The notes below the pieces were generated by a model. That model saw only the letters and a list, made by a program, of their open reading frames with translations, did not search any database and was not told the origin of the DNA. Below, in pieces: positions 9,926 to 19,544 of a stretch of DNA of 64,000 nucleotides. The DNA is taken from the NCBI RefSeq assembly GCF_004004515.1, contig NZ_RXOL01000007.1, positions 1 through 64,000 of the forward strand, given 5' to 3'. Position numbers and translations under genes: made by a program. Positions within the stretch are counted from its first letter, which is position 1; each line of letters begins with the position of its first letter. Origin of the DNA: Croceicoccus ponticola. GTDB lineage: Bacteria; Pseudomonadota; Alphaproteobacteria; Sphingomonadales; Sphingomonadaceae.

Positions 9926-11107
9926 CTAGGCCAGAGCGGCAATTTCCTCGGCAAGAATGACCCGGGTCCTAACCTCGTCGGGAAAGCCTTCTTCGATCCA
10001 GCGGGTCTCGATCTTGCGGAGCACGCGGGCCACCTCCGGCCCGGCAGCTACGCCCGCAGCGACGATTTCGCCGCCTTTTACCGGAAGTCTCGGCACGTCC
10101 CAGTCCTTCAGCCGGTCGATCGGCGCGTCGCACAGCAACAAGCGATCGCAAGCGACCTCCTTGCCCAACCGATAAGCCAGCGCGCGCGGATCGTCGCAAT
10201 CGGCATCCTGCCGCGCGGTATCCTCCTTGATCCGCTTCTTCTGGGCGTTCGAAAGCCGCAGTCGGGCCGCGACTTGTTCGGCCACCAGCGGATCGGGCGG
10301 CAATAGCGCGACCAGCCGCCGGATCGGATCGGGTTCGACCCCGGCTTCGCGCTCTGCCTTGATGAGCGTGCCCAGCTTGTGGACTTGCACCCCGCCGGTT
10401 TCCGGCAGAACGACCTTCAGCACGCCAAGATCGGCCATCAGCGCGACAGTCTTCGACGGATCGGGCAGGGCCAAAAGGTTCTGCAGTTCCCACCCTACGC
10501 GTTCACGCGACAGGCCTTTGAGCATGGGGGCAAGTTCGGCGCAGGCCTCCACCGCCTCTCTGTCGAGAGGGTCCGAACCGAATCGCGTCTGAAACCGGAA
10601 ATAGCGCAGGATACGCAAATGATCTTCACGGATGCGCTGGCGCGCGTCGCCGATGAACCGCACGCGATGGGCGGCAAGATCGTCCAGCCCGCCGAAATAG
10701 TCGAAAATCTCCAGCGTTTCGGGATGGGCGTAAAGCGCGTTGATGGTGAAGTCGCGGCGGGCGGCGTCATCCTCCCACGCGTCGGAAAATTCTACCGTGG
10801 CGCGGCGGCCATCGGTTTCGACATCGCGGCGCAGGGTCGTCACCTCCACCGGTCCGCTGTCGAGCACGGCGGTTAGGGTGCCGTGTTCGAGGCCCGTGGG
10901 CACGGTACGGATGCCTGCTTCGTCCAGCATCACGACGACGCGGTCGGGATGGTGGCGGGTAGCAAGGTCGATGTCGTTCGCCTCGTGCCCGACCAGTGCG
11001 TCGCGAACGCACCCGCCGACATATCGGCATTCATCCGCGCCCAGCGCATCGACGAGCTGCTTCAGGCCGGGGCGGCGGATCCATTCGGCTTCGCTTAGCG
11101 ATTTCAT
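9926..11107 (-). CDS. cca: CCA tRNA nucleotidyltransferase
   Basis: A 393-residue class II nucleotidyltransferase that adds or repairs the 3' CCA of tRNA. The head domain shows RYVGGCVRDALVG, the metal-binding DIDLAT, the RRDFTINALYAH motif and EDHLRILRYFRFQTRFG, in the normal order. Its ATG (11107-11105) overlaps the stop of the NUDIX gene as ATGA, so the two are translationally coupled; an open frame extends upstream to 11878 but is only the shadow of the NUDIX and DUF1285 genes. It is the last gene of the DUF1285-NUDIX-cca operon. Confidence 0.95.
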   Translation of the reverse strand: MKSLSEAEWIRRPGLKQLVDALGADECRYVGGCVRDALVGHEANDIDLATRHHPDRVVVMLDEAGIRTVPTGLEHGTLTAVLDSGPVEVTTLRRDVETDGRRATVEFSDAWEDDAARRDFTINALYAHPETLEIFDYFGGLDDLAAHRVRFIGDARQRIREDHLRILRYFRFQTRFGSDPLDREAVEACAELAPMLKGLSRERVGWELQNLLALPDPSKTVALMADLGVLKVVLPETGGVQVHKLGTLIKAEREAGVEPDPIRRLVALLPPDPLVAEQVAARLRLSNAQKKRIKEDTARQDADCDDPRALAYRLGKEVACDRLLLCDAPIDRLKDWDVPRLPVKGGEIVAAGVAAGPEVARVLRKIETRWIEEGFPDEVRTRVILAEEIAALA

Positions 11108-11715
11108 GCGGAATGTTCCCAGCGCAGTCGGCGTGAAAGATTGGCCAGCATCCCGGCGGTCGCGCCCCAGACGCGGTGGCCTTCCCAGTGGAATTCGATG
11201 AAACTGCGCATCTTGCCGCGCCAGAAAATCTCGCGCTCTTCGTGATTGGCCGGGTTCAGCGCGTAGCGCAGCGGGACTTCGAACCATTCGTCGACTTCGG
11301 CCGGGTTGGGGCGCAGTGGCAGGTCGGGCGGAACGGTCGCCAGCACCGGGGTCACGGCAAAGCCGGTGCCGGTGCGGTAGCTGTCGGTTTCGCCGATGAC
11401 GTGAACCTTGGAAAGCGGCAGGGCGATTTCCTCGTTCGCTTCGCGCAATGCGGCCTGTACCGCGGTTTCGCCGGGGTCGATCGCGCCGCCGGGAAATGCG
11501 ACTTGCCCCCCATGGGTGCGCATTTTTGCCGGGCGTTCGATCAGCAGAATACCTGGGCCATGCCCGTCGTCTTCGGCCCGTTCGGTTACGGCGATCAGCA
11601 CGGCGGCGGCGCGCGGGGCCCGGTCGGTCATGTTGGGTTCGAACCGCATGTCGGGGATCGGATGCAGATGGCCTGCGCGATGCATCTCGATCAGGCGATG
11701 GCGGATCCCGCTCAC
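11104..11715 (-). CDS. NUDIX hydrolase, CoA pyrophosphatase type
   Basis: A 203-residue NUDIX enzyme. The NUDIX box is GGAIDPGETAVQAALREANEEI-like (split here as GGAIDPGETAVQ and ALREANEEI), and it is preceded by the CoA-pyrophosphatase signature MRTHGGQVAFPGG. It therefore probably cleaves CoA or oxidised CoA to 3',5'-ADP and phosphopantetheine. The start is a GTG at 11715 that overlaps the stop of the DUF1285 gene as GTGA; the 3' end overlaps cca by four bases. Two adjacent four-base overlaps indicate a tightly coupled operon. Confidence 0.92.
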   Translation of the reverse strand: MSGIRHRLIEMHRAGHLHPIPDMRFEPNMTDRAPRAAAVLIAVTERAEDDGHGPGILLIERPAKMRTHGGQVAFPGGAIDPGETAVQAALREANEEIALPLSKVHVIGETDSYRTGTGFAVTPVLATVPPDLPLRPNPAEVDEWFEVPLRYALNPANHEEREIFWRGKMRSFIEFHWEGHRVWGATAGMLANLSRRLRWEHSA

Positions 11716-12272
11716 GCCGGGTCCAGCACGAACGTTGCGCCCTTGCTCGACACCGCGGGCGGCGTGCGATCTTCGGCCAGCGCGATTTCGGCCAGTTGCA
11801 ACCACGTCGAACGGTCCAGCCGCGCCTCCAACCCCTCGCGCACGACGACGTAAATCGCCGGTTCGTCGGCCGATCCACGCGCGATGACCGGATGTTCGGC
11901 GTCGGCGGTGACGAATTCGTCGGTGTTGATCCGGAACGTCAGCACCTGCTCGCCCCCTTCGCGGTCGGCGCGAACATCAGTGGCGACAAAGGGCGCGTCC
12001 TCAACCTCGATCGAAAGCTTCTGATAGGGCACGACAAGCCAGAACCCGTCGCCATCGCGCCGCAGCAGCCCGGCAAAGGCGCGGACCATGGCGGGGCGGG
12101 TGATTTCGCCGCCGTCGTGATACCAGCGGCCGTCGCGCGCGATGCGCATGTGGCTTTCGCCGCTGTCCTGCGGATTCCAGGTCGCCACCGGGGGCAGCTT
12201 GCGCGACTCCACGGCCTGCGCGATTTCCGCAAGGCTCATTCCGGCAAGTTCGGGGGGGACGTCATATGGCAT
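11712..12272 (-). CDS. DUF1285 domain protein
   Basis: A 186-residue cytosolic protein starting MPYDVPPELAGMSLAEIA. It has the DUF1285 features GRWYHDGGEITRPAMVRAFAGLLRRD and YWLV/FWLVVPYQKLSIEVEDAPFVA, followed by a second beta-rich lobe. The function is not known; two small domains pack together in solved homologues. The ATG at 12272 was chosen from homology of its start; the frame is open to 12455 without family character. It opens the operon with the NUDIX and cca genes, an order seen widely in alphaproteobacteria, which suggests a link to CoA or tRNA quality control, but that is inference. Confidence 0.88.
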   Translation of the reverse strand: MPYDVPPELAGMSLAEIAQAVESRKLPPVATWNPQDSGESHMRIARDGRWYHDGGEITRPAMVRAFAGLLRRDGDGFWLVVPYQKLSIEVEDAPFVATDVRADREGGEQVLTFRINTDEFVTADAEHPVIARGSADEPAIYVVVREGLEARLDRSTWLQLAEIALAEDRTPPAVSSKGATFVLDPA

Positions 12273-12300
12273 CGCTTGGCTAACGCGATGCCAGAAGCTT

Positions 12301-12813
12301 TTATCCCCGCCAAGGCCCCAATTGGCCAGTTTCGGGCAGAACGGCAGGATTCGCGCAACGAACCAGCAGCCTCGCGGGGTCCCACGGACCGGGAAGGGTC
12401 CAGCCACCCGTGCGGTCTGCCGAAAAACCGAAGAATCGGCCGTAATAGCCCGCATCGCCGATCAACACCTGCGGCAGCGGATTTTCGCCCGCGTCGATCG
12501 TCGCCAGCGCGGCCAGCGTGAGCGCCTTGCCGTATCCTTCGTTCTGAAGCGCGGGAAGCACCGCTACTGGCCCAACCATGACCATCGGATGCGCGCCGCC
12601 CTGCGGATCGGTCAATGCCACGGGCCAGCACTGGATCGTGCCGGCAAGGTAATCGTCGTCATCGAGTGCGGCATACGACAGCGCGGGTAGCCAGTCGGCA
12701 CCTTCGCGCACCATGTAGGCGGTGCGTTTCTGGCGATCGGGTTCGAACGCGCGGTCCAGCAGTGCCTCGATCATCTTGGGATCGACCTGGTCGAGGGGAA
12801 TGATCGTGGCCAT
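12301..12813 (-). CDS. GNAT family N-acetyltransferase
   Basis: A 170-residue acetyltransferase of the YhbS-like branch. The acetyl-CoA-binding motif A is VGPVAVLPALQNEGYGKAL (about residues 80-98), followed by VLIGDAGYYGRFFGF, a motif shared by this branch. It probably transfers an acetyl group to a small molecule or protein amine; the acceptor is unknown. It lies 28 bp upstream of the DUF1285 start on the same strand and may be cotranscribed with it. Confidence 0.88.
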   Translation of the reverse strand: MATIIPLDQVDPKMIEALLDRAFEPDRQKRTAYMVREGADWLPALSYAALDDDDYLAGTIQCWPVALTDPQGGAHPMVMVGPVAVLPALQNEGYGKALTLAALATIDAGENPLPQVLIGDAGYYGRFFGFSADRTGGWTLPGPWDPARLLVRCANPAVLPETGQLGPWRG

Positions 12814-12942
12814 CGGGCTGAAGAGTTGCCTTCATGTTGGGAAAGGGCGCGCCGATAGGCCGCAGTGCCCCCGATGTCGAGCGTTTCGTCAAAGGGGCGG
12901 CGACGATCGGCGCGGCGACATGGTTCAGCGTGGCCAGATGGT

Positions 12943-14127
12943 TCAGCTTGGTTTGGCAGTCAGCCGCCACAGTGTCGCGTCCGGCCCATCCTCTGCCACC
13001 CAGAGCGCGCCGTCGCGCCCTTCGGCAATGGCGCGGACGCGGTTGCCGATGCCATATCGTGCCAATTCGCGTGCCTTGGCCTCGCTTACGTCGATGACCA
13101 CCAGCGCTTCGGCAACCAGCCCCGCTGCGACCGCCTTGCCGGCAAGTTCTGGGAACATGCGGTCCGAAGGAAACAGCAGGTCGCCCGGTCCGATTACCGG
13201 GTCCCAGCTGATCACAGGCACGGCGAATTCGGGGCGGGTGGCGTGGTCGGGAATGTCCCGCCCATCATAATGCTGCCCGTTTGAAACGACGGGCCAGCCA
13301 TAGTTCTTGCCAGCCACCACAAGGTTAAGCTCGTCCCCGCCGGCAGGGCCGTGCTCCAGCTCCCACAACTGGCCCTTGGCATCGAAGGTTAGGCCCAGAA
13401 CGTTGCGATGGCCCCATGACCAGATCGCGGCATCGGCATCGGGCTTGTCCGCCAGCGGATTGCCGGGCGCGGGCGTCCCGTCGAGATTTAGCCGTACGAT
13501 GGTGCCAAGTGTGTTCGAAGTATCCTGTGCCGGATCGAGTTTTTGGCGATCTCCGGACGATACGAAGAGATGCTGCCCATCGGGCGCGATGGCGAGCCGG
13601 TGCGAATAGTGGCCACGGCCCGAAACCTTGGGGTTCTGGCGCCAGATAACCTTCAGATCGAGGATCGCGCAGTCGCCGGCATCGTCGCAGATCAGATTTC
13701 CGCGACCGACAGCCGCGCCGCGCACGTCGCCGTTACCCGCTTCGGCCCATGACAGGTATATCGTGCGAGGGGTGAGCGAGGCGGCGCTTTCCGACGGCAG
13801 GAACGCGATATCGCCCAGCCCGCCCTGACCACCGTAATCGACCTTTGGCGCGCCGGTTATGGCAAATGTGCGGCCGGTCGCGGTGTCGATGCCGCGGATG
13901 CTTCCGGCCTTTTGCGTCACGACCAACACGTCGGTGCCGGGCACGAACGCCATTGCCCAAGGCTCTTCGAACGTCCCGAACGCCTTTATCGCAAAAACGC
14001 TGTCGGCAGCGACATCGCCCATCGGAAGCGCATTTTCGACAGGCTGTCCCCCCTGGGCGGTGGAGTTGCCCATGCCGCAACTTGCCAGCAGGAGTAAGGC
14101 AGGCAAGAAGGCTGGTCGCATGAACAT
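12943..14127 (-). CDS. PQQ-dependent sugar dehydrogenase-like lipoprotein (aldose/sorbosone type)
   Basis: A 394-residue lipoprotein. The N-terminus MFMRPAFLPALLLLASC ends in a lipobox with Cys17, so export and acylation are expected. The body is a beta-propeller of the soluble aldose sugar dehydrogenase/GSDH family: FEEPWAMAFVPGTDVLVVTQKAG, YGGQGGLGDIAF, SHRLAIAPDGQHLFVSSGD, WSWGHRNVLGLTFD, LWELEHGPAGGDELN and NYGWPVVS are the usual blade motifs. The predicted activity is oxidation of sugars in the periplasm with PQQ. The start at 14127 gives the best signal peptide; the ATGs at 14145 and 14121 are alternatives. No PQQ biosynthesis gene is in the window. Confidence 0.9.
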   Translation of the reverse strand: MFMRPAFLPALLLLASCGMGNSTAQGGQPVENALPMGDVAADSVFAIKAFGTFEEPWAMAFVPGTDVLVVTQKAGSIRGIDTATGRTFAITGAPKVDYGGQGGLGDIAFLPSESAASLTPRTIYLSWAEAGNGDVRGAAVGRGNLICDDAGDCAILDLKVIWRQNPKVSGRGHYSHRLAIAPDGQHLFVSSGDRQKLDPAQDTSNTLGTIVRLNLDGTPAPGNPLADKPDADAAIWSWGHRNVLGLTFDAKGQLWELEHGPAGGDELNLVVAGKNYGWPVVSNGQHYDGRDIPDHATRPEFAVPVISWDPVIGPGDLLFPSDRMFPELAGKAVAAGLVAEALVVIDVSEAKARELARYGIGNRVRAIAEGRDGALWVAEDGPDATLWRLTAKPS

Positions 14128-14208
14128 GTTTCGATCCGTTTCCATCAATTGGCATTTTCGCCGTTTCGGCGCTGGTTTCATCCCTGGCGTCTGCTCCGGC
14201 GCACGACG

Positions 14209-14793
14209 ATGATTGTCGGCGTGGACGAAGCAGGGCGCGGGCCGCTTGCCGGTCCGGTTGTGGCGGCAGCCGTCGTTCTGTGCAAGCCGCGACCGTCAGG
14301 GCTCGGCGATTCCAAGGTTTTGAGTCGCGCCCGCCGCGCCGTGCTCGAGGAAATGATCTTGCGCCGGTGCCAGTGGGGGATCGGCGTCGTCGATGTCGAC
14401 GGGATCGACAGCCTCAACATATTCGGCGCGACGATGCTGGCAATGACGCTGGCGGTGCAGGCGCTTTGCGAGAAGATCGGCTGCGATCCGCTGGAAGTGC
14501 TGATCGACGGCAATCTCACGCCTATTGGTCGCCGGGCCGAATGGCGCTGGCCGGCGCGCGCCATCGTCAAAGGCGACGCGACGGAACCGTGCATTTCGGC
14601 CGCGTCGATCCTTGCCAAGGAACACCGCGACCGGATCATGCGCGCCGCGGCACAGGAACATCCGCACTACGGCTGGGAACGCAATGCCGGGTATGGCACG
14701 CCCGAACATCTCGACGCGCTGCGCCGCCATGGCCCGACCCCGCTGCACCGCCGCACATTCGCGCCGGTCGCACAACTTGAAATGCCGCTGTGA
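14209..14793 (+). CDS. rnhB: Ribonuclease HII
   Basis: A 194-residue RNase HII, which removes ribonucleotides from DNA and RNA from RNA-DNA hybrids. The catalytic acidic pair is in GVDEAGRGPLAGP (Asp6, Glu7); DSKVLS, LIDGN and the KGDATEPCISAASILAKEHRD motif follow in order, then HYGWERNAGYGTPEH. The ATG at 14209 places the catalytic Asp at residue 6 as in short family members. It has no clear Shine-Dalgarno, and a TTG at 14149 would add 20 residues that look non-homologous. It is divergent from the sugar dehydrogenase gene. Confidence 0.93.
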   Translation: MIVGVDEAGRGPLAGPVVAAAVVLCKPRPSGLGDSKVLSRARRAVLEEMILRRCQWGIGVVDVDGIDSLNIFGATMLAMTLAVQALCEKIGCDPLEVLIDGNLTPIGRRAEWRWPARAIVKGDATEPCISAASILAKEHRDRIMRAAAQEHPHYGWERNAGYGTPEHLDALRRHGPTPLHRRTFAPVAQLEMPL

Positions 14794-14815
14794 CGGCTTG
14801 CCTCAGGATAGCTTG

Positions 14816-15727
14816 ATGCCCGGATTTACCGCCGCCGACGTCCCGGACCTGACCGGCAAGACCTTTGTCGTGACGGGCGCCAACACCGGCCTCGGCTTTG
14901 AAGCGGCAAAGGTGATTGCCGCGCGGGGCGGGGAAATCGTGATGGCCTGCCGCAGCGAGGACAAGGCGCGCGCGGCAATGGCGAAGATCGCGGCCGAAAC
15001 GCCGGGTGCGGTGCTGGACTTCGTCGAGCTGGATCAGGCCGACCTGGAAAGCGTCAGACGCGCGGCACAGGCTTTGAAAGAACGCGGCAAGATCGACGTG
15101 CTGATCAACAACGCGGGCGTGATGATGCCGCCGTTAAGCCGCACGGCGCAGGGCTACGAGCTGCAGTTCGGCGTCAACCACCTTGCCACCTTCGCGCTCA
15201 CCACGCTGCTTCTGCCCAAGCTGGAAGAGACGCCCGGCGCGCGGGTGGTCGTGACCGCCAGCATCGCCCACCGCAACGGAGAGGCGATCTGGTCCGACCC
15301 GAAAGCGGAGCAGGGTTACACCCGCATGCAGCGCTATTATGATTCGAAACTCGCCAACGCGCTGTTTTTCCTGGAACTTGACCGCAGGTTGCGCGCGAGC
15401 GGATCGGGCGTCGCGGCGATCGGTTGCCACCCCGGGATCGCATCGACCGAACTGGGCCGCAATTTCGGCATTGCCCGGTATGTCATGCCGATAGCGGGCA
15501 AACTGCTCAACAGCGCGCAGCAGGGTGCATGGCCGACGTTGCAGGCCGCGACCGATCCTGAAGCCGTGGGCGGTGGCTATTACGGTCCGCGAGGCCTTCG
15601 CGAGATGAGTGGACCGTCCGGCCCGGCATTCCTGACCCGGCTTGCCCGCGATCCGGGCGCGGCGCAGTGGTTGTGGACCCGTTCGGTGGAATTGACCGGC
15701 GTCGATCCGGGCCTGCCACCGGCCTGA
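14816..15727 (+). CDS. Short-chain dehydrogenase/reductase (retinol dehydrogenase-like)
   Basis: A 303-residue SDR with the NADP-binding TGANTGLGFEAAKVIAARG, the NNAGVM motif, the catalytic Ser in VVTASIAH and the YYDSKLAN Tyr/Lys pair. The long C-terminal part with GYYGPRGLREMSGP is typical of the oxidoreductases annotated as retinol dehydrogenase/WW-domain-oxidoreductase type. The start at 14816 follows AGGATAGCTTG, giving a usable ribosome site. It lies 22 bp after rnhB and probably shares its transcript. The substrate is unknown. It converges with the sulfotransferase gene, one base apart. Confidence 0.9.
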   Translation: MPGFTAADVPDLTGKTFVVTGANTGLGFEAAKVIAARGGEIVMACRSEDKARAAMAKIAAETPGAVLDFVELDQADLESVRRAAQALKERGKIDVLINNAGVMMPPLSRTAQGYELQFGVNHLATFALTTLLLPKLEETPGARVVVTASIAHRNGEAIWSDPKAEQGYTRMQRYYDSKLANALFFLELDRRLRASGSGVAAIGCHPGIASTELGRNFGIARYVMPIAGKLLNSAQQGAWPTLQAATDPEAVGGGYYGPRGLREMSGPSGPAFLTRLARDPGAAQWLWTRSVELTGVDPGLPPA

Positions 15728-15728
15728 G

Positions 15729-16424
15729 TCAGATGGCGAACGCCTTGGCCTTCAGCTCGGCGCAATAACTTTCGGCAAAGGCTTCCAGTTCGGCCGGATC
15801 GGACGGAAGCCCGCCGCGCTCGTCCGAAGCTGCGCCAAGTTCGTCGCGGCTGTTGACGCGGGGGAAGGGCTTGTCCGGCACTTCGGCGCCAAGAAAGCGG
15901 CAGAGCGGCTCCCATCCGTCGCGCGGGTGGAAGACCAGCAAACGTTCTGGCGGTAACGAAGCGATGACATCGGCGTTCCTGCGTTCGTACCAGTCGGTCA
16001 TGAATGAACGATCACGCACCTTTCCGTCGAAGGCGGCGAAGATGGTGCCTTGCAAGAAACGTTCGCTGGGCGAACCCTTCAGCTTGTCCAACATGCGCGG
16101 TGCGAAGATCGTCTCGCTCACCGAATCGAACCAGCTGTCTGCGTCGCGCACGGTCAGCACCACTTTGGCGTCCGGGAAATGATCGGCCAGTTCGCGCCAG
16201 TAGGTACAGGCAGGATAGTCTGTGGTGGAACGATACCCTTCGAAAATCGCGCCCCAGTTTGGCGTGCCGTTCACCACGTCGAGCCACAACGGGATCGTCC
16301 GGCGCGCACCGCGAAATACCTCGACCATGTGATAGCAAGGCCCGAAACCGATTTCCTCGAGCGCGAACTTGGTCGAAAACGTGGCGTTACGGCCAAGGCC
16401 TGCGCCGATGACTTCCAGTGCCAT
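15729..16424 (-). CDS. Sulfotransferase-like protein (Sulfotransfer_4 type)
   Basis: A 231-residue protein with the fold text GAGLGRNATFSTKFALEEIG, GPCYHMVEVF, the PNWGAIFEGYRSTTDYPACTY core and a WEPLCRFLG segment seen in bacterial sulfotransferase family 4 proteins. They would move sulfate from PAPS to an alcohol or amine. The 5'-phosphosulfate loop is usually GxPRTGTxS-like; here it reads GRNATFS, so PAPS binding may be altered. The start at 16424 follows GGGGAA; upstream in-frame codons extend into the ccrM leader and look non-coding. The acceptor is unknown. Confidence 0.8.
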   Translation of the reverse strand: MALEVIGAGLGRNATFSTKFALEEIGFGPCYHMVEVFRGARRTIPLWLDVVNGTPNWGAIFEGYRSTTDYPACTYWRELADHFPDAKVVLTVRDADSWFDSVSETIFAPRMLDKLKGSPSERFLQGTIFAAFDGKVRDRSFMTDWYERRNADVIASLPPERLLVFHPRDGWEPLCRFLGAEVPDKPFPRVNSRDELGAASDERGGLPSDPAELEAFAESYCAELKAKAFAI

Positions 16425-16484
16425 CCACAATTCCCCAAAAGCTTTCCATGACCCCGTAGGCACCATGACTATTATGGACAGGTC

Positions 16485-16636
16485 GAGTCCTAAAAGCCAC
16501 ACCACACGATCTTGAGTCCGCGAAAGTGGTGTGGACTCAACATGATGTGGATGACTGTTGCGACACGGACTCACCAGCGCGGCCATTCCGACATCGGGTT
16601 TCCAATCCGCGCTTGACCCGGACTCAACGAAGACTC
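16485..16636 (+). promoter_or_regulatory. Cluster of six GANTC methylation sites in the ccrM leader
   Basis: GANTC sites occur at 16485-16489, 16514-16518, 16534-16538, 16568-16572, 16621-16625 and 16632-16636. Four share the longer text GACTCAMC on the plus strand; the two others are in the opposite orientation, one with the mirrored TGAGTCC. GANTC is the CcrM recognition site, so the leader of the methylase gene is itself a dense target of the enzyme. In Caulobacter, methylation of ccrM promoter sites and GcrA binding control transcription; similar control here is inferred. Confidence 0.8.
16497..16540 (+). promoter_or_regulatory. Two overlapping inverted repeats upstream of ccrM
   Basis: CCACACCAC (16497-16505) is a perfect inverted match to GTGGTGTGG (16526-16534). 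TTGAGTCC (16512-16519) is a perfect inverted match to GGACTCAA (16533-16540). The two share bases 16533-16534, so as RNA hairpins they exclude each other; as DNA the inner pair frames two GANTC sites symmetrically, like an operator. Confidence 0.65.
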
Positions 16637-16643
16637 ACCATAG

Positions 16644-17798
<1,155 letters not shown>

Positions 17799-17847
17799 GC
17801 GCCGCTTCTTCATTGGCCTGACGCTTTTGCCCGGTTAAAGGGCAGCC

Positions 17848-18990
17848 ATGCCGAAGCTTTATATCCAGCCGCTGACCTTCGCTCCATCGCCACAGGCGGT
17901 GGAGGGGCCGGACGACATGCCCGGCGCAATCCGGCTTGCGGGCACGATGTGTTATGCCCGCGATTTCGCGCTGATCGTTCGATCAAACGCGGGTGATGTG
18001 CAAAGCCGCCAGATCTTCGCCGCACCCGATGTCGCGGCGGCGCTGGCCCGACTGCCCGATCCCCTGATCGAGGATGGGGAGCGGCAGTGGTCGAACCTGC
18101 GCATGGCGCATCCAGCGCTTGAGCTTTCGTTTGCCGACGGGACGGGGCGCACGATCCGGTTGGACCAGCCGCAGGTGATGGGCATCCTGAACGTCACGCC
18201 CGACAGTTTTTCGGACGGCGGCACGTTCGACGATGACGTCGCCACGGCAGTCAGCCGCGGGGTCGACATGCTGGAGGCAGGCGCGGCGATCATCGACATC
18301 GGCGGCGAATCGACCCGGCCCGGCGCAACGACGATCTGGGAGGGCGACGAGATCCGCCGCGTTATCCCGGCGGTCGAACGGCTGGCCAACGGGGGCGCGG
18401 CGGTGTCGATCGACACCCGCAAGGCCGCCGTGATGGAGGCGGCGCTTGAGGCAGGGGCGCGGATCATCAACGATGTGTCGGGCCTGCAATACGATCCGCG
18501 CAGCGCGCAAGTGGCTGCGGATTCGGGCTGTCCGGTCATCATCATGCACGCACCGGGCAAGGGCGACGACCTGCACGCGGGGGCGAAATACCAGAACATC
18601 GCTCTCGATGTGTTCGACGCCTTGCGCGACCGGCGCGACGCGGCGCTGAAGGCGGGGGTGAAGCGCGACAACATCGTGCTCGATCCCGGCATCGGCTTCG
18701 GCAAGTCGGTGGCGGAAAACCTGGCCTTGATCAATGCCCTGCCGCTGTTCCACGCGCTGGGCCAGCCGCTGTTGCTGGGCGTCAGCCGCAAGCGATTCAT
18801 CGGCGCGCTGTCGAACGAGGCTCCGGCCGACAGGCGGCTGGGCGGTTCGCTGGCGGTGGCGACGATGGCGCTGGACATGGGCGTACACATCCTGCGCGTT
18901 CACGATGCGGCGGAAACGGTGCAGGCGATGCGCGTGTGGCGTGGCCTTCGCGATGGGGCGCTGACAGACTTTTCCCAATTGGCACCATGA
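17848..18990 (+). CDS. folP: Dihydropteroate synthase with N-terminal extension
   Basis: A 380-residue enzyme that joins p-aminobenzoate to the pterin pyrophosphate in folate synthesis, the target of sulfonamides. The TIM-barrel signature MGILNVTPDSFSDGG starts at residue 111, then DIGGESTRPGA, SIDTRKA, INDVSG, DPGIGFGKS and GVSRKRFIG. The core normally begins close to the N-terminus; here about 95 extra residues precede it, with no recognised domain. The ATG at 17848 is the first in a frame that stays in character, so the extension seems real. Its stop overlaps the next start as ATGA. Confidence 0.95.
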   Translation: MPKLYIQPLTFAPSPQAVEGPDDMPGAIRLAGTMCYARDFALIVRSNAGDVQSRQIFAAPDVAAALARLPDPLIEDGERQWSNLRMAHPALELSFADGTGRTIRLDQPQVMGILNVTPDSFSDGGTFDDDVATAVSRGVDMLEAGAAIIDIGGESTRPGATTIWEGDEIRRVIPAVERLANGGAAVSIDTRKAAVMEAALEAGARIINDVSGLQYDPRSAQVAADSGCPVIIMHAPGKGDDLHAGAKYQNIALDVFDALRDRRDAALKAGVKRDNIVLDPGIGFGKSVAENLALINALPLFHALGQPLLLGVSRKRFIGALSNEAPADRRLGGSLAVATMALDMGVHILRVHDAAETVQAMRVWRGLRDGALTDFSQLAP

Positions 18991-19544
18991 TCGCGGCGGT
19001 AACTGCCATCGCCACATGGGCAGCAGCGCGCGAGCTCGATTTTCGGCATGACGAGACAAGCGGCCATGGCGCGGTATTCAGTCGCTGTGGGCGTTATCGT
19101 TACTTGTTGTGGCGGGATGCGGTTGACGGGGTAAATCGGCGCGAGATGCTGGCCATCGCCATGCTCAACCCATCGAAAGCGGACCATCTGGCGAACGATC
19201 CGACCATCGCGCGCTGCCACCGCTGGGCAACGGGCGCAGGTGACGCATTGCTGGTCTGGAACCTGTTCGCACTGCGCGAAACCGATCCGTCACGGCTGAA
19301 ACGGCGGCGCGGGCCGGTGGGGCGGCATAACGACGATGCGATCCGACTGGCGCTGAACCTTGCGCCCACCACCGTCGCGGCGTGGGGCGTGCACGGCACC
19401 CACCGTGGTCGCGACGTCGAGGTTGCGACCCTATGCGGATCGCACGAACTGCGGTGTTACGGAGTGACGAAGTATGGCCATCCGCGCCACCCGCTTTACC
19501 TGAAGAACGAAACGATACCGCAGGTCTGGCCGATCAGACCCTGA
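18987..19544 (+). CDS. DUF1643 domain protein
   Basis: A 185-residue protein of the DUF1643 family, recognised by RYLLWRDAV-like strand text, MLAIAMLNPSKADHLANDPTIARCHRWA, LLVWNLFALRETDPSRL and the closing YGVTKYGHPRHPLYL. The function is unknown. Its ATG overlaps the folP stop by four bases, indicating coupled translation. The 3' end overlaps the convergent SDR gene by 11 bp. An alternative upstream start inside folP is unlikely. Confidence 0.88.
   Translation: MIAAVTAIATWAAARELDFRHDETSGHGAVFSRCGRYRYLLWRDAVDGVNRREMLAIAMLNPSKADHLANDPTIARCHRWATGAGDALLVWNLFALRETDPSRLKRRRGPVGRHNDDAIRLALNLAPTTVAAWGVHGTHRGRDVEVATLCGSHELRCYGVTKYGHPRHPLYLKNETIPQVWPIRP

Noticed and set aside
11108-11878. 5' extension of the cca frame
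   Set aside because: It overlaps the NUDIX and DUF1285 genes in another frame, is Arg/Pro-rich, and the ATGA junction sets the true cca start at 11107.
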